From a bacterium (GTDB taxonomy: Bacteria; Zixibacteria; MSB-5A5; WJJR01): 64,000 nt of DNA. Below the pieces are notes generated by a model. It worked only from the letters and a program-made list of their open reading frames with translations. It was not told where the DNA came from and did no database searches. Location of the stretch: the NCBI GenBank assembly GCA_021813505.1, contig JAKAKI010000008.1, positions 1-64,000 of the forward strand, written 5' to 3'. A program made the position numbers and the translations under genes. Positions 17,862 through 28,155 of this stretch are shown piece by piece; position 1 is the first letter of the stretch, and the number at the start of each line of letters is the position of its first letter.

Positions 17862-18683
17862 ATGGTGCGTCGCTACGCTCACATCGCAATCGTTGCCGTC
17901 GTTCTTGGACTCGCGGGCTGCAGTTCTAATCCGACTGCGCCGGCTCCCACAAGCCGGCTCAAACTGGGTTTCACACTCCAATCGCCCGAGTTGGCGTCGC
18001 TGGTAACCTCGGTGACTCTGACCATGCAGTACCCGGACACGGTCATCGTACAGACACTGACGCTGGTCGATGGCGGCATTCACGATACACTCGTCGTGAA
18101 TCCATCGGAATCGATTGTCTTCACGTTGCGGGCATTCGACAGCCAGGAGCGCCTGCTCTATATTGGGAGTGCCACGCGGAGTGTTGCGGCGGGCCAGCGG
18201 CTGGAAGTCCAGATTCTCCTGGTTCCGAATCCGGACCTGCTCATGTTGAGAGCGGGACCGCTCTTTCAATCATCTGCCCTCGCGACCGATGATTTGGTTT
18301 CCGTCTTTGTGGATATCTACAACGTCGACTCTCTGGTCGGTGCCTCATTCCGAATTCAATATGACACGTTGTCCCTGCGTTTCGCCCAGGCCATCGAAGG
18401 AAGTTTCCTGCACGGCACAACGGCTGACACGACGATCTTCGGGTGGGTTCGAGAAGGGCCCGGATTTGTCGCGTTCACCGGTGCGCGTGTAGGGACACCA
18501 GGGGCAGCATACGTCGGCGTTTCCGGATCGGGACGACTGGTGACCTTTCTGTTCAGCAAACAGTCCGCGGGGACATCCTCCATTGTCATTCGTCGCGAAA
18601 CGGTCAAGCTCGAGAAGCCGAACGGGCTGGTAAATCACTTCGGGGAACTGGTGCTGGAGTCCGCTACAATCCAAATCAGGTAA
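17862..18683 (+). CDS. Lipoprotein with cohesin-like domain
   Basis: Lipobox 'VVLGLAGCSSNP'; 'DDLVSVFVDIYNVDSLVGASFRIQYDTLSLRFAQAIEGSFLHG...GVSGSGRLVTFLFSKQSAGTSSIVI' is a cohesin-type pattern. Confidence 0.8.
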   Translation: MVRRYAHIAIVAVVLGLAGCSSNPTAPAPTSRLKLGFTLQSPELASLVTSVTLTMQYPDTVIVQTLTLVDGGIHDTLVVNPSESIVFTLRAFDSQERLLYIGSATRSVAAGQRLEVQILLVPNPDLLMLRAGPLFQSSALATDDLVSVFVDIYNVDSLVGASFRIQYDTLSLRFAQAIEGSFLHGTTADTTIFGWVREGPGFVAFTGARVGTPGAAYVGVSGSGRLVTFLFSKQSAGTSSIVIRRETVKLEKPNGLVNHFGELVLESATIQIR

Positions 18684-18710
18684 CTCCGTTCTCCGGTTTT
18701 AGACTCTCTT

Positions 18711-21700
18711 ATGGATGCATCACAAAGAATGCTCAGGCCCGTGCGCGGGCATAAGTGGCTCGTTTTTCTCGCGATCGCGATCGTTTTGAGTGCGACCGTG
18801 GCGACGCGCAGTGCGCTGGCGCAGTCACCGCCCGATACATTCTTCGTGAGCGTTGATGCCATGGTGCCCGGAGGCGCTCCGGGCAACGATGTGACCGGCG
18901 TCGGGTCGCGCTCCGCCCCTTTTCGGAAGATCACCAAAGCCGTTTCACTGGCCGTGGCCAATAATAAGCATGTGATTGTCGCCGGGCCGACTCGTGGAAA
19001 CGTCTACGCGGGAAACATCTACACTCCTTCTAACTGGGGATTGAAGATTGTTTCCGAAAAGGGTCCCGACTCAACGTACATCGGGAACGCCAGTGGGGAT
19101 GGGGTCGTCAATCTCTATGCGGATACGGTTCTACAGATTCTCGAAGGATTCACCATCGCCGATAACGTCGTCGGCGGCTGCGAAGGCGTTTGCGTCGGCG
19201 GAGTCTCGGCCTATGGGCGCGTCTGGATCATCAACAACAAGATTCTCCGCAACGTTGGGAACGGCGGTGGCGGAGGCATCAACTACTATGGTGTTCTTGG
19301 ATATGGCGGCATCATCGCCGGGAACTGGATCGCGGACAATCATGACGTCGGCAGCCCCGCCGCCGGCGGCATCGAGGTGAGCCACGCTTGGTCGCTGCAG
19401 ATCGTTAACAATACCATTATCGGAAATACAGCGATAGATGGCGCCGGCATCGGGATTGGACCCGACACCCAGGCCGTGACAATCGCCAACAACATCATCG
19501 CTTACAATCTCAGCGGATTCGGGATTTTCAACGCCGGCGGTGGCGTGGTTGCGGCGAATAACTTGTTCTACCTGAACGAATCCGGCGACGCATTTGGATT
19601 GGGGACACTCGACGCATCCAACATCACGGGCCCCGGCGCCGATCCCTTGCTGGCCGGGCTCGGCGTATTCAACTACCATCAGACGTGCAATTCGCCGGGA
19701 CGTGATCTGGGTTCCAACGCATTCCTGCCAGCCGAACTGACCAGTTCCGGTTCATTTGAATTCGATATCGATGGCCCACCGCAGGCTCGCGTGGCTTACG
19801 CCTCGGTCGATATCGGTGGCGACGAGTTCTGGGACGCCGACAAACACGCGGCATTCACGGCAACCATCACATCCGGCTGCGATACGCTCTGGACGCAATT
19901 CGTGAATACGTCGGGTTGCGTCGACGAGCAATGGTTTTGGGATTTCGGTGATGGGAATACATCCAACAATCGGGATCCAGTTCACAAGTATGCAGCTCCT
20001 GGTACCTACAATGTGCGCCTGATCGCCAATGGACCTCTGGACGCCGACACGCTGGTCCGGCCGGGCTACATCAAGGTCGCTCCGGCATTGGACGTCATTA
20101 ATCTTGCGGCCGACACGACGGTGGGAATCGACACGCTGGCCGTCGTGTTTACGGCCTCAACCAATGTTCCCCCTGACAGTCTGCACTGGCTGTTTGGTGA
20201 CGGTGGCACGGCCAAGGGCAATCCCATCACGCACATGTATGTGAAGCCCGGGATATTTACAGTCGAAGTGCGGGGCTACAACTCCTGTGGGGCGGATTCT
20301 GTCGTGAAGCCCGCGATGATTCTCATTGGCTCCAAATCAGCTCCCCCCGCAGAAACGCTCTTCGTCGGTATCGATCCCATGATGGCCGGCGGGCTGCCCG
20401 GAAATGACTCGACCGGTAACGGCACCCGTTTCGCACCGTATCGTGAGATCCGCCACGCGGCGAGGCAAATCTATAACCAGAACTCACACGTGATCTTCGT
20501 TGGTCCGTCACGCCTGGGCTTCTATTCGGGCCCGATTTCGACGCTCTATGACTGGCGGATCAAGATCATCTCCGAAAAGGGCGCGGATTCGACGCTCATA
20601 ATCGGCGGCGATGGATTCGAAGTGGTCGATCTCTATGCCGATACCGCGCTGCAGGTATTCCAGGGTTTCACCGTCGCCAACAACGTGATCGGTGGCTGCG
20701 AAGGTGTCTGCGTCGGCGGTATCTACATGTATGGTCGGGCCTGGGTCATCAACAATAAGATCTTTAACAATGTCGGCGGCGGTGGCGGCGGAGGGATCAA
20801 CTATTACGGCGTTGCGGGATATGGGGGAATTATCGCCGGCAATTGGATCGGTGGCAATCGTGATGCCGGAGGCGTGGCCGGCGGCGGTATCCAGGTGGAC
20901 TACTCCAGCTCACTTAGCATCGTCAACAATACGATCATCGAAAATACGGCACAAACCGGGGCGGGGATCAATCTGAGCCCGGTCGCCTCCGGTGTGACCA
21001 TTGCCAACAACATCATTGCCTACAACCTCACCGGATACGGCATCTACCGGCAGTCGTCTTCCTTCACACCGACCGTGGTGTACAATCTGTTTCACCTGAA
21101 TGCCCTTGGGAACACGTTTAATCTGCCCATTCTGTACCCGACGAATCTGAACGCCAATCCCTTCCTGTACGATTATAACAAGAAGAACTATCACCTGACC
21201 TGTGGCTCACCGGGCAAGAATCATGGATCCAATGGCTGGGTACCGACCATCCTGACCAGCTCCGGCGATTTTGCCTGGGACGGCGATCTCAACCCATCCG
21301 GGTCGCGTCAGGGTCGAATTTTCCAGACCACCATCGATATGGGTGGCGACGAATTTTGGGATACCGAGAAGCACGCCAGTTTCGACGCGACACCGAAGGT
21401 GGGCTGTAACACGCTGCAGGTGTCATTCGCCAACTTCTCAACCTGCATTGACGAACACTGGAGTTGGGACTTCGGCGATGGAAGTGGTCAGACGATTGAT
21501 GTGGAGAACCCTGTGCACACTTATAAGTCACCAGGTAGCTACACGGTCCGCCTCATCGCCCGCGGGGATCTTGACGCCGATACGATGACAATCGCCGACT
21601 TCATCAAGGTTGTTCAGCCGCTGGAAGTCAGCTTCACGGCTGACACCTTGCAGGGTTGCGATTCGCTCACAGCGAACTTCACGGCGCAGACCAATGTCAC

Positions 21701-24299
21701 CGCCGACAGCCTTCGCTGGATCTTCGGCGATGGCGGCACGGCCACCGGCAATCCTGTCACACGCAAGTTCACCAAAGTCGGCGTATTCGATGTTGAACTG
21801 CGCGCGTACAACCCATGCGGGATGGTCTCTTCCTCCAAGCCGGCATACATCACGGTCGGCGCCAAGCCGGAAGTGATCATCACGTCCTCCTCCGATTCGT
21901 CTGCTGCTCCCAAGTGCATTCCCTACGAGGTCCGGCTCCACACCCTCAGCGATCAGCCCTTGAGCAATTGGGAATGGGATTTTGGCGACAGCGATACCAC
22001 CGGGGCACATCTGCCGAACCCGGTCCATACTTACACGCGCACCGGATCGTTCAGCGTGCGTTTGATCTCGACGGCAAACTGTGGCAGCGACACGACGATT
22101 CGGCGCGACTACTTGAATATCCTGACGCGGCCCACCGCGTTGATGGACGCCAATCCCAAGGCGGTGTGCGCGTCCGGCCAGTCCGTCAATTTCACCGCCA
22201 CCTATCAGGGCACGGTCGATTCCTCGCGCTGGCTGTTCGGTGATGGCGGGACCGCTCCCGGCCCGAACACGAGCCATCTCTATCCCGGCGCGGGTGTCTA
22301 CCAGCCGTTGCTGATCCTGTTCCATCCCTGCGCGACGGATACGCTGCCTTTGAATTCGACGGTGGGAGTCGGGACTCCGCCACAGGCATCGTTCTCCGGT
22401 ACGCCCAGGACAGGGTTTGAGCCGGTGGCTACCCAATTCGCCGACAGCTCGCGAAACCTCCCGACATCGTGGCAGTGGCTATTCGGCGACGGGGCTACCT
22501 CAACAGAGCAGAACCCGCTGCACAATTATGGTCCTGGAGTCTGGGATGTCTCCCTGACCGCCTCCAACGTGTGCGGTACATCCCAAAGTGCCGTGTCCCA
22601 GTATGTCCGCGTCGGCGGTTTCCTCCCGTCGTTCGATTCCACAGGATCGAATGGCGATACGATCCACTTCGACGTCCTGGTTGATTCGCTGGTCATGCAC
22701 TATGACCGGCCGATCACCCTCAATGCATCACTGACCACTGCGCCACGCCGAGGGTCCGCGACCTTTGTTTTCGGCACCTCGACCGGTACGCCGCGTTTTG
22801 CGACCACCATGACCATGATCCCGTCGGGGGATCTGCCGTCGGGCGATTACGTGGTTCGGCTGTCGGCGATTGATCCGCGCATCACCAAAACCTCCGAGCG
22901 AACCATCCATTACACTGGGCATCAGTTCGTCGACATCACGCCGGAGTCGCTGGACTTCGGGAGGCAGGTATTTGGCGGGCCCTATGGCAAACATGCCTAC
23001 GTGCACAACCGGGCGCCCGCTGGCAGCGGTCTGACTCTGACATTTACCGCCAGCGACTCCGGCGGAGGATACAGCGCCCGCGCCAGCGGCACGATCAATC
23101 CGCAGGAGAGCACGCTCGTTTCGGTTTCGTTCCTGCCAACACGGAAGGGCGAATACAACGGCGCCCTGATCGTCACGTCGAATGATCCGGTGCTGACACG
23201 CGACCGGATTCCTCTGCGGGGCAAGGGCACACCGGATTTGATCCTCCCGCGTGTGGCTGCCACTGTGCCGGCACTGCCGTTTGGCGAGGTTCGCATTGAT
23301 TCGATGATCCGGTTCTTGTTCAGCGAAGCTGTCATCGCGCCGGGTTCCGACTCGGCTGTGACAGTCACCGCCAAACGGTTCCTGCAGCCGGTCCCCGGGC
23401 ATCTTATCTACTCCAGCGGGTCACCGACCCGCCCGTTTACTTGGGTCGGATTTGCGCCCGACTCTTGCATCTGGTTTCCAGCCGATGACACATTGCGCTT
23501 CCGCATTCGCGCCACGATCACAGACACGTCGGAGAACAGGCTCGACGGAGACTCGGATGGAAACGATGAGGGATCGCCCGCCGACGATTACCTGTTTTCG
23601 GTGAGCACCGGTCCGGGAGTTCGTCCAGGTGACGCCGATCAGGACCGGCGTGTCGATGAGCGCGATATTCTTCCGTTGGCGCGGTATTGGGGGCTGACCG
23701 GTCCTCCCCGAGAAAATCTCTGCGATGGATTCGTCGTGCAGGCCGCATCCGCTTGGAATCCACGCGCGGCCACGCATGCCGACGCCGACGGGAACGGCGT
23801 GATCGACTCGGCCGATATTTGTCCCATCGCCGAGTATTTCGACATGGTTGTCGCCGCGCCGAAGTTGGAGGTTGAGAGCTGGATGAATGAAGCACGGACC
23901 TGGGATAAGGGTATCGTGCGAGCGTTGCTCAACGGATTGATTGATTGTCCGAATCCCGGGCTGGGGCAGTCGGTATTGCACCGCTTTCTTGAGAATGTGC
24001 AATCCGAGTCGCCCGTTCCCGAGGAATACTCTCTGGGCCAGAACTACCCGAATCCGTTCAATCCTTCGACGGTGATCGAGTACTCGCTGAAGTCGCAAAC
24101 CAAGGTTCGCCTGGAGATCTTCGACGTCACGGGCCGCCTGGTGACCGTGCTGGAAGACAGCGAGCAATCCGCGGGACATCACACCCGCATTTGGGATGGC
24201 ACCGACAATAAGAACCGCGCCGTGGCCTCCGGCATCTATTTCTATCGCCTGGTCACGCCCGAATTCCGCCTGGCGCGGAAAATGGTGCTGATGAAGTAG
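18711..24299 (+). CDS. Giant secreted protein: duplicated beta-helix + PKD modules, dockerin-like Ca motifs, FlgD-like C-terminal sorting-type domain
   Basis: 1862 aa; signal peptide; two homologous parallel beta-helix blocks; repeated 'W.FGDG.....NP.H.Y...G.Y.V.L' PKD domains; 'PGDADQDRRVDERDILPLARYW...DADGNGVIDSADICPIAEYF'; C-terminal 'LGQNYPNPFNPSTVIEYSL...GIYFYRLVTPEFRLARKMVLMK'. Confidence 0.92.
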   Translation: MDASQRMLRPVRGHKWLVFLAIAIVLSATVATRSALAQSPPDTFFVSVDAMVPGGAPGNDVTGVGSRSAPFRKITKAVSLAVANNKHVIVAGPTRGNVYAGNIYTPSNWGLKIVSEKGPDSTYIGNASGDGVVNLYADTVLQILEGFTIADNVVGGCEGVCVGGVSAYGRVWIINNKILRNVGNGGGGGINYYGVLGYGGIIAGNWIADNHDVGSPAAGGIEVSHAWSLQIVNNTIIGNTAIDGAGIGIGPDTQAVTIANNIIAYNLSGFGIFNAGGGVVAANNLFYLNESGDAFGLGTLDASNITGPGADPLLAGLGVFNYHQTCNSPGRDLGSNAFLPAELTSSGSFEFDIDGPPQARVAYASVDIGGDEFWDADKHAAFTATITSGCDTLWTQFVNTSGCVDEQWFWDFGDGNTSNNRDPVHKYAAPGTYNVRLIANGPLDADTLVRPGYIKVAPALDVINLAADTTVGIDTLAVVFTASTNVPPDSLHWLFGDGGTAKGNPITHMYVKPGIFTVEVRGYNSCGADSVVKPAMILIGSKSAPPAETLFVGIDPMMAGGLPGNDSTGNGTRFAPYREIRHAARQIYNQNSHVIFVGPSRLGFYSGPISTLYDWRIKIISEKGADSTLIIGGDGFEVVDLYADTALQVFQGFTVANNVIGGCEGVCVGGIYMYGRAWVINNKIFNNVGGGGGGGINYYGVAGYGGIIAGNWIGGNRDAGGVAGGGIQVDYSSSLSIVNNTIIENTAQTGAGINLSPVASGVTIANNIIAYNLTGYGIYRQSSSFTPTVVYNLFHLNALGNTFNLPILYPTNLNANPFLYDYNKKNYHLTCGSPGKNHGSNGWVPTILTSSGDFAWDGDLNPSGSRQGRIFQTTIDMGGDEFWDTEKHASFDATPKVGCNTLQVSFANFSTCIDEHWSWDFGDGSGQTIDVENPVHTYKSPGSYTVRLIARGDLDADTMTIADFIKVVQPLEVSFTADTLQGCDSLTANFTAQTNVTADSLRWIFGDGGTATGNPVTRKFTKVGVFDVELRAYNPCGMVSSSKPAYITVGAKPEVIITSSSDSSAAPKCIPYEVRLHTLSDQPLSNWEWDFGDSDTTGAHLPNPVHTYTRTGSFSVRLISTANCGSDTTIRRDYLNILTRPTALMDANPKAVCASGQSVNFTATYQGTVDSSRWLFGDGGTAPGPNTSHLYPGAGVYQPLLILFHPCATDTLPLNSTVGVGTPPQASFSGTPRTGFEPVATQFADSSRNLPTSWQWLFGDGATSTEQNPLHNYGPGVWDVSLTASNVCGTSQSAVSQYVRVGGFLPSFDSTGSNGDTIHFDVLVDSLVMHYDRPITLNASLTTAPRRGSATFVFGTSTGTPRFATTMTMIPSGDLPSGDYVVRLSAIDPRITKTSERTIHYTGHQFVDITPESLDFGRQVFGGPYGKHAYVHNRAPAGSGLTLTFTASDSGGGYSARASGTINPQESTLVSVSFLPTRKGEYNGALIVTSNDPVLTRDRIPLRGKGTPDLILPRVAATVPALPFGEVRIDSMIRFLFSEAVIAPGSDSAVTVTAKRFLQPVPGHLIYSSGSPTRPFTWVGFAPDSCIWFPADDTLRFRIRATITDTSENRLDGDSDGNDEGSPADDYLFSVSTGPGVRPGDADQDRRVDERDILPLARYWGLTGPPRENLCDGFVVQAASAWNPRAATHADADGNGVIDSADICPIAEYFDMVVAAPKLEVESWMNEARTWDKGIVRALLNGLIDCPNPGLGQSVLHRFLENVQSESPVPEEYSLGQNYPNPFNPSTVIEYSLKSQTKVRLEIFDVTGRLVTVLEDSEQSAGHHTRIWDGTDNKNRAVASGIYFYRLVTPEFRLARKMVLMK

Positions 24300-24340
24300 A
24301 AAAGGATAGGTCCTACAGGTCCCATAGGACCTATCCTTTT
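24300..24340 (+). terminator. Strong, possibly bidirectional terminator hairpin
   Basis: AAAAGGATAGGTCCTA-caggtccca-TAGGACCTATCCTTTT, a perfect 16-bp stem immediately after the stop codon at 24299. Confidence 0.85.
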
Positions 24341-24448
24341 CATCGCGTCCGCTGCCCCCTGAAACCACACCACCCGCGCCAACGTACACCTTATGTTGGC
24401 CGCGTGCGGGTAGCCACGAATCCCGCCGCCACTTGAAAGGAAGAGTGC

Positions 24449-25501
24449 ATGTCGAATCCGTTCGGACGCCGGTGGATCTTCCGCTTCGTAATTGTGTCGG
24501 GGTGTCTTCTGTTCACATTGTTGGGGAGCACCGTGGCCTGGTCGGAGACGCCCGAGATCAATCCCGTGGACCGCGTTCGCCTGGCGGAATCGTTTCGGCT
24601 GAATCGCGTGATGGGCGACCGCTGCTGGCCGGGATGGACGATGGGGCCGGATGCCGTCATCCTGGTTTATGATGACGCCGAATTCCTGATCCGCCATCCG
24701 GAGCCCAGTCCGGATTTCCAATTGATTGGTTATGATGCCGACCTGGGCAGCAACATCTACTGGCGGCCGCGAACATTTGCCGCCAATCTCCAGGCGACGT
24801 TCCCCGCCGTTGGCGGAGTTGTCAGTGTCGTGATCGGGCGGGCGGAAGCCACGGCCGCGAAGACCTCCACTCCCTGGGTTGCGATGCTGGCCCACGAGCA
24901 CTTTCACCAGTGGCAGATGTCGCAGTCGTGGTACAACAATGCAGTCGACTCGCTGGACTTGAAGGGCGGCGACAACACGGGGATGTGGATGCTCAACTAC
25001 AATTTTCCGTATGACTCCACTCGTATCATCGGCCAATTCTCCGCGCTGCAAAAACAACTCATCGAGATGCTCGACACGAAGAAGCCCGAATCGCTGCGGG
25101 CGCGTCTGCAGACTTACCTCGCCGATCGGGCGCAGTTCCTCAACGACGTCGGCGCCGGTCCGGCGCGCTATTTCTCGTTCCAGATCTGGCAGGAGGGAAT
25201 CGCGCGCTATGTCGAGATACGCGCGGCACAACTCGTGGCCAAGCGAGTCAAACTCAGCAACGCCTTCCGAAGCCTGACCGATTACGAACCGTTCGATTCC
25301 GTCGCACAGCAGCTCCGCGAGGCGGTCCTCAAGGAGCTTTCCACCCTCAAGCTCAACTCAGACCGTCGCATCTGCTTCTACGCCTACGGCGCCGCGGAAG
25401 GGATGATCCTGGACCGCCTGTTGCCCAACTGGCAGGTGCTTTACGCGCAGCAGCGGTTCCGCATCGAGCGATTGTTGGAAATCGCGCTGACAACCAAGTA
25501 G
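24449..25501 (+). CDS. Secreted protein, candidate HExxH metallopeptidase
   Basis: 350 aa with signal peptide; 'MLAHEHFHQWQMSQ' (HExxH) and downstream 'WQEGIARYVEIRA'; family not recognised. Confidence 0.6.
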   Translation: MSNPFGRRWIFRFVIVSGCLLFTLLGSTVAWSETPEINPVDRVRLAESFRLNRVMGDRCWPGWTMGPDAVILVYDDAEFLIRHPEPSPDFQLIGYDADLGSNIYWRPRTFAANLQATFPAVGGVVSVVIGRAEATAAKTSTPWVAMLAHEHFHQWQMSQSWYNNAVDSLDLKGGDNTGMWMLNYNFPYDSTRIIGQFSALQKQLIEMLDTKKPESLRARLQTYLADRAQFLNDVGAGPARYFSFQIWQEGIARYVEIRAAQLVAKRVKLSNAFRSLTDYEPFDSVAQQLREAVLKELSTLKLNSDRRICFYAYGAAEGMILDRLLPNWQVLYAQQRFRIERLLEIALTTK

Positions 25502-25560
25502 GCAAGGTGGACAATAGAAATCTTGAGCAATCGATCAGGAGACATCAAGATCAGGTCGGC

Positions 25561-26568
25561 TCACTTAGAATTTCGCCTCCGGTCGAGAAACTGCTCAGAG
25601 TAGATAATTCCAAATGAGTGGTCTGCACGCCACGCAGTCTTTTTCTCGATTGCTCCTAACAGTCGATGGGGGAAGACCTCGATGGTCACCAGCGAATCGT
25701 GCTTTAGCTGCTGTTTGAATGCGTCCACTCCGAATATGACCTGCCGGTCGTATTGCAATCTTGGCCCCAAGATCGTCAAATGCACCCATTGGCAGCCTTC
25801 ACTAGCTAAAAAGAACTTGTTCAGAGCAGGGCCTTCAAAATCGAAATACGACGAATAGAGATCGATCTGAGTGGAATCTCTGAGACGACATGTGAACGAG
25901 AATCTGTGCCTTCGGCGGTCCTCGCTCTTCACGATTTCCTGAGGATGAAAGCTCAGCAGCGTAGAAGAATTCGGCGCCACTGAGTCGCGGATCTCCTGCA
26001 AGATTCCGGCCGTCCAACCGTGATAATGCTCATACGACATGCCCCATTTGCCCGTGGCTAACGTGTACTTCAGGACGGGATAGATTCTTCCGCCGCCGAG
26101 TGCGTCAGTGAGCATCCGGGCTGTATTGTCCCTCCAGCGGCCATATGCGAGTCCGAGCGTAGCCCCCTGATGGAAATCGCCTCGATTCGCGAAGTAGGAA
26201 CCACACACCTCAACTTGTGGGCTGCTAGCCAGGCAGAAGATCTCATTGAAATGCGCCGACGCTGCCCAGTAATCGCCACCCTTTGCATGGAAGTACTTAA
26301 TCGGTGATACGTGAGTGATAAACAGCGGTACCTGGTATCCCAGGCCAATGTTGTATCCCTTCCCCAGTCCGCCGTAGAAATTGATGTCAGGGATGATCGA
26401 GGGGATCGACGGGCCGCCGAGCTCGTAACTCCAAACGAAGGAGTACCGCCATTTCCCTTCAGGCAATGGCGCGGTTGGCGTAAACTGATGGGTGACTCCG
26501 CAACCGTGGCAAAGCAGCAAGCTGCTCGCAAGGATGAGTGTCTTGAGTTGTTGCGAGTAGCTCATCAT
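25561..26568 (-). CDS. Hypothetical lipoprotein
   Basis: 335 aa; 'LILASSLLLCHGCGVTHQF' lipoprotein-like N-terminus; no recognised family. Confidence 0.6.
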   Translation of the reverse strand: MMSYSQQLKTLILASSLLLCHGCGVTHQFTPTAPLPEGKWRYSFVWSYELGGPSIPSIIPDINFYGGLGKGYNIGLGYQVPLFITHVSPIKYFHAKGGDYWAASAHFNEIFCLASSPQVEVCGSYFANRGDFHQGATLGLAYGRWRDNTARMLTDALGGGRIYPVLKYTLATGKWGMSYEHYHGWTAGILQEIRDSVAPNSSTLLSFHPQEIVKSEDRRRHRFSFTCRLRDSTQIDLYSSYFDFEGPALNKFFLASEGCQWVHLTILGPRLQYDRQVIFGVDAFKQQLKHDSLVTIEVFPHRLLGAIEKKTAWRADHSFGIIYSEQFLDRRRNSK

Positions 26569-27242
26569 CTCAGGAGCCTCGTTCGAATCCCCTCAACTTT
26601 CTGCGTCACCACATCCGCCGGCCCAAAATCCATCCCCCGCGTGGTCGAGTTCGGAAACGCGATCACCGTCATCCCAGCGGCCTTGGCGGCGCGCACACCC
26701 ACGTCGGTGTCTTCAATCGCAACGCATCGCGCGGGATCGATGGCCAGACGCCGCGCCGCTTCGAGATAGATGTCCGGAGCCGGCTTCGGCGTGGGAACAT
26801 CGTCCCCGGTGACCACGACCTCGAACAGGTGGCGGATATTGCCAGCCTTCAGCGTCGGCTCGACAATCCGGGTCAACCCCGATGTCGCCACCCCCAGCCG
26901 GTATCCCGATTCCGACAGGTCGGCAATCAGGTCGCGAATGCCATCGCGCCAGGGGAGACCGTCCCGTTCCAAGAGGTCCATGTAGAGCGCCTTGCGCCGG
27001 GAAATGATCTCCTCGAGCGGTGGCTGGAGCTGGTGGCGGGCTTTCAAAGTCTCGAACATGCACCGGTCGGTCGACCCCAGAAACTCGGTATTCGCCGATT
27101 CGGGGAAGGGAATCCCGAATTCGTCCTCAAAGAGAATCCGGGTCGATTCATAATGAACCGGCTCTGAATCGATCAGAACCCCATCCATATCGAACACCAC
27201 AGCTTCGAACTGCCTTTGTCCACCGTTGTCCATTAAGTCCAT
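26565..27242 (-). CDS. HAD-family hydrolase (beta-phosphoglucomutase-like)
   Basis: 'VVFDMDGVLIDSEPVHYE', 'LGVATSG', 'KPAPDIYLEAARRL', 'AIEDTDVGVRAAKAAGM'. Confidence 0.93.
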   Translation of the reverse strand: MDLMDNGGQRQFEAVVFDMDGVLIDSEPVHYESTRILFEDEFGIPFPESANTEFLGSTDRCMFETLKARHQLQPPLEEIISRRKALYMDLLERDGLPWRDGIRDLIADLSESGYRLGVATSGLTRIVEPTLKAGNIRHLFEVVVTGDDVPTPKPAPDIYLEAARRLAIDPARCVAIEDTDVGVRAAKAAGMTVIAFPNSTTRGMDFGPADVVTQKVEGIRTRLLR

Positions 27243-27496
27243 TCTCTTGCCCACCAATAAGTTGCCCTGTTGGGGCAGGCTCAGTTCCAATCTGTGCCGA
27301 ATGCGCGGTTTTTTCAAGTCAGAATTGGTATTCCATTGACAGACCATGGTCGTACGTAATTACTTAACCATTAGGATGGGGGTTTACACCCCGGAGGGGA
27401 GGGCCACTATCCATCGTCAAACGGATGTTGAGTATTGGGAGGGGTTGAACACTTTTACCGGGGAGTCACCCTTACGGGAAGGATGTGAATTCATAA

Positions 27497-27688
27497 ATGA
27501 CCGGCGTTCGCGTACGCGACGACGAGAGTTTCGAAAAGGCGCTGAAGCGCTTCAACAAATCGTGTGAAAAAGCGGGTATTTTATCGGACATCAAGAAGCA
27601 CCAGTACTTTGAGAAACCGTCCGATCGCAAAAAACGGAAATTGAATCAGGCCAGACGGCGCAGTCGCAAGAGATATACGACCGATTGA
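27497..27688 (+). CDS. rpsU: 30S ribosomal protein S21
   Basis: '[46 protein letters not shown]'. Confidence 0.95.
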   Translation: MTGVRVRDDESFEKALKRFNKSCEKAGILSDIKKHQYFEKPSDRKKRKLNQARRRSRKRYTTD

Positions 27689-28155
27689 TGGACACCGACC
27701 TGACCACCCGCATCACCACGGACATGACCGCTGCGATGAAAAGTCGCAACGCGCTCCGTACCGAAGTGTTGCGAGGGCTCAAATCGGAACTCAAGTATCG
27801 GCAGATTGAGCTGGGGCACCCATTGGATGAGGCCGAATGCCAGGCGGTTCTGCGTTCGGCCCAGAAGAAGCGCCGGGATGCCATCGAGCTCTACCAGAAA
27901 GGCGGCCGCGAGGACCTCTGGCGGAAAGAGGAATCCGAACTGGCCATCATCAGCGAGTACCTTCCCGCCGCAATGGGGGATGACGAGCTGAAGGGAATTG
28001 TCGATACGGTAATTGGGGAAACACACGCCTCGGCGCCTGGGGATTTGGGACGGGTGATGAAGGCGGTGATGGGGAAAGTGGCCGGACGCGCGGATGGGAA
28101 TCGCGTGCGTCAGGCGGTGGCCGAACGGCTCAACAGCATGGCTGCCAGCAAGTAG
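27688..28155 (+). CDS. yqeY: GatB/YqeY domain protein
   Basis: '[41 protein letters not shown]...DLGRVMKAVMGKVAGRADGNRVRQAVAERL'; stop/start overlap with rpsU. Confidence 0.92.
   Translation: MDTDLTTRITTDMTAAMKSRNALRTEVLRGLKSELKYRQIELGHPLDEAECQAVLRSAQKKRRDAIELYQKGGREDLWRKEESELAIISEYLPAAMGDDELKGIVDTVIGETHASAPGDLGRVMKAVMGKVAGRADGNRVRQAVAERLNSMAASK

Noticed and set aside
21528-22436. 302-aa minus-strand ORF, and similarly 23421-24389
   Set aside because: Antisense to the giant PKD protein; composition typical of shadow ORFs.
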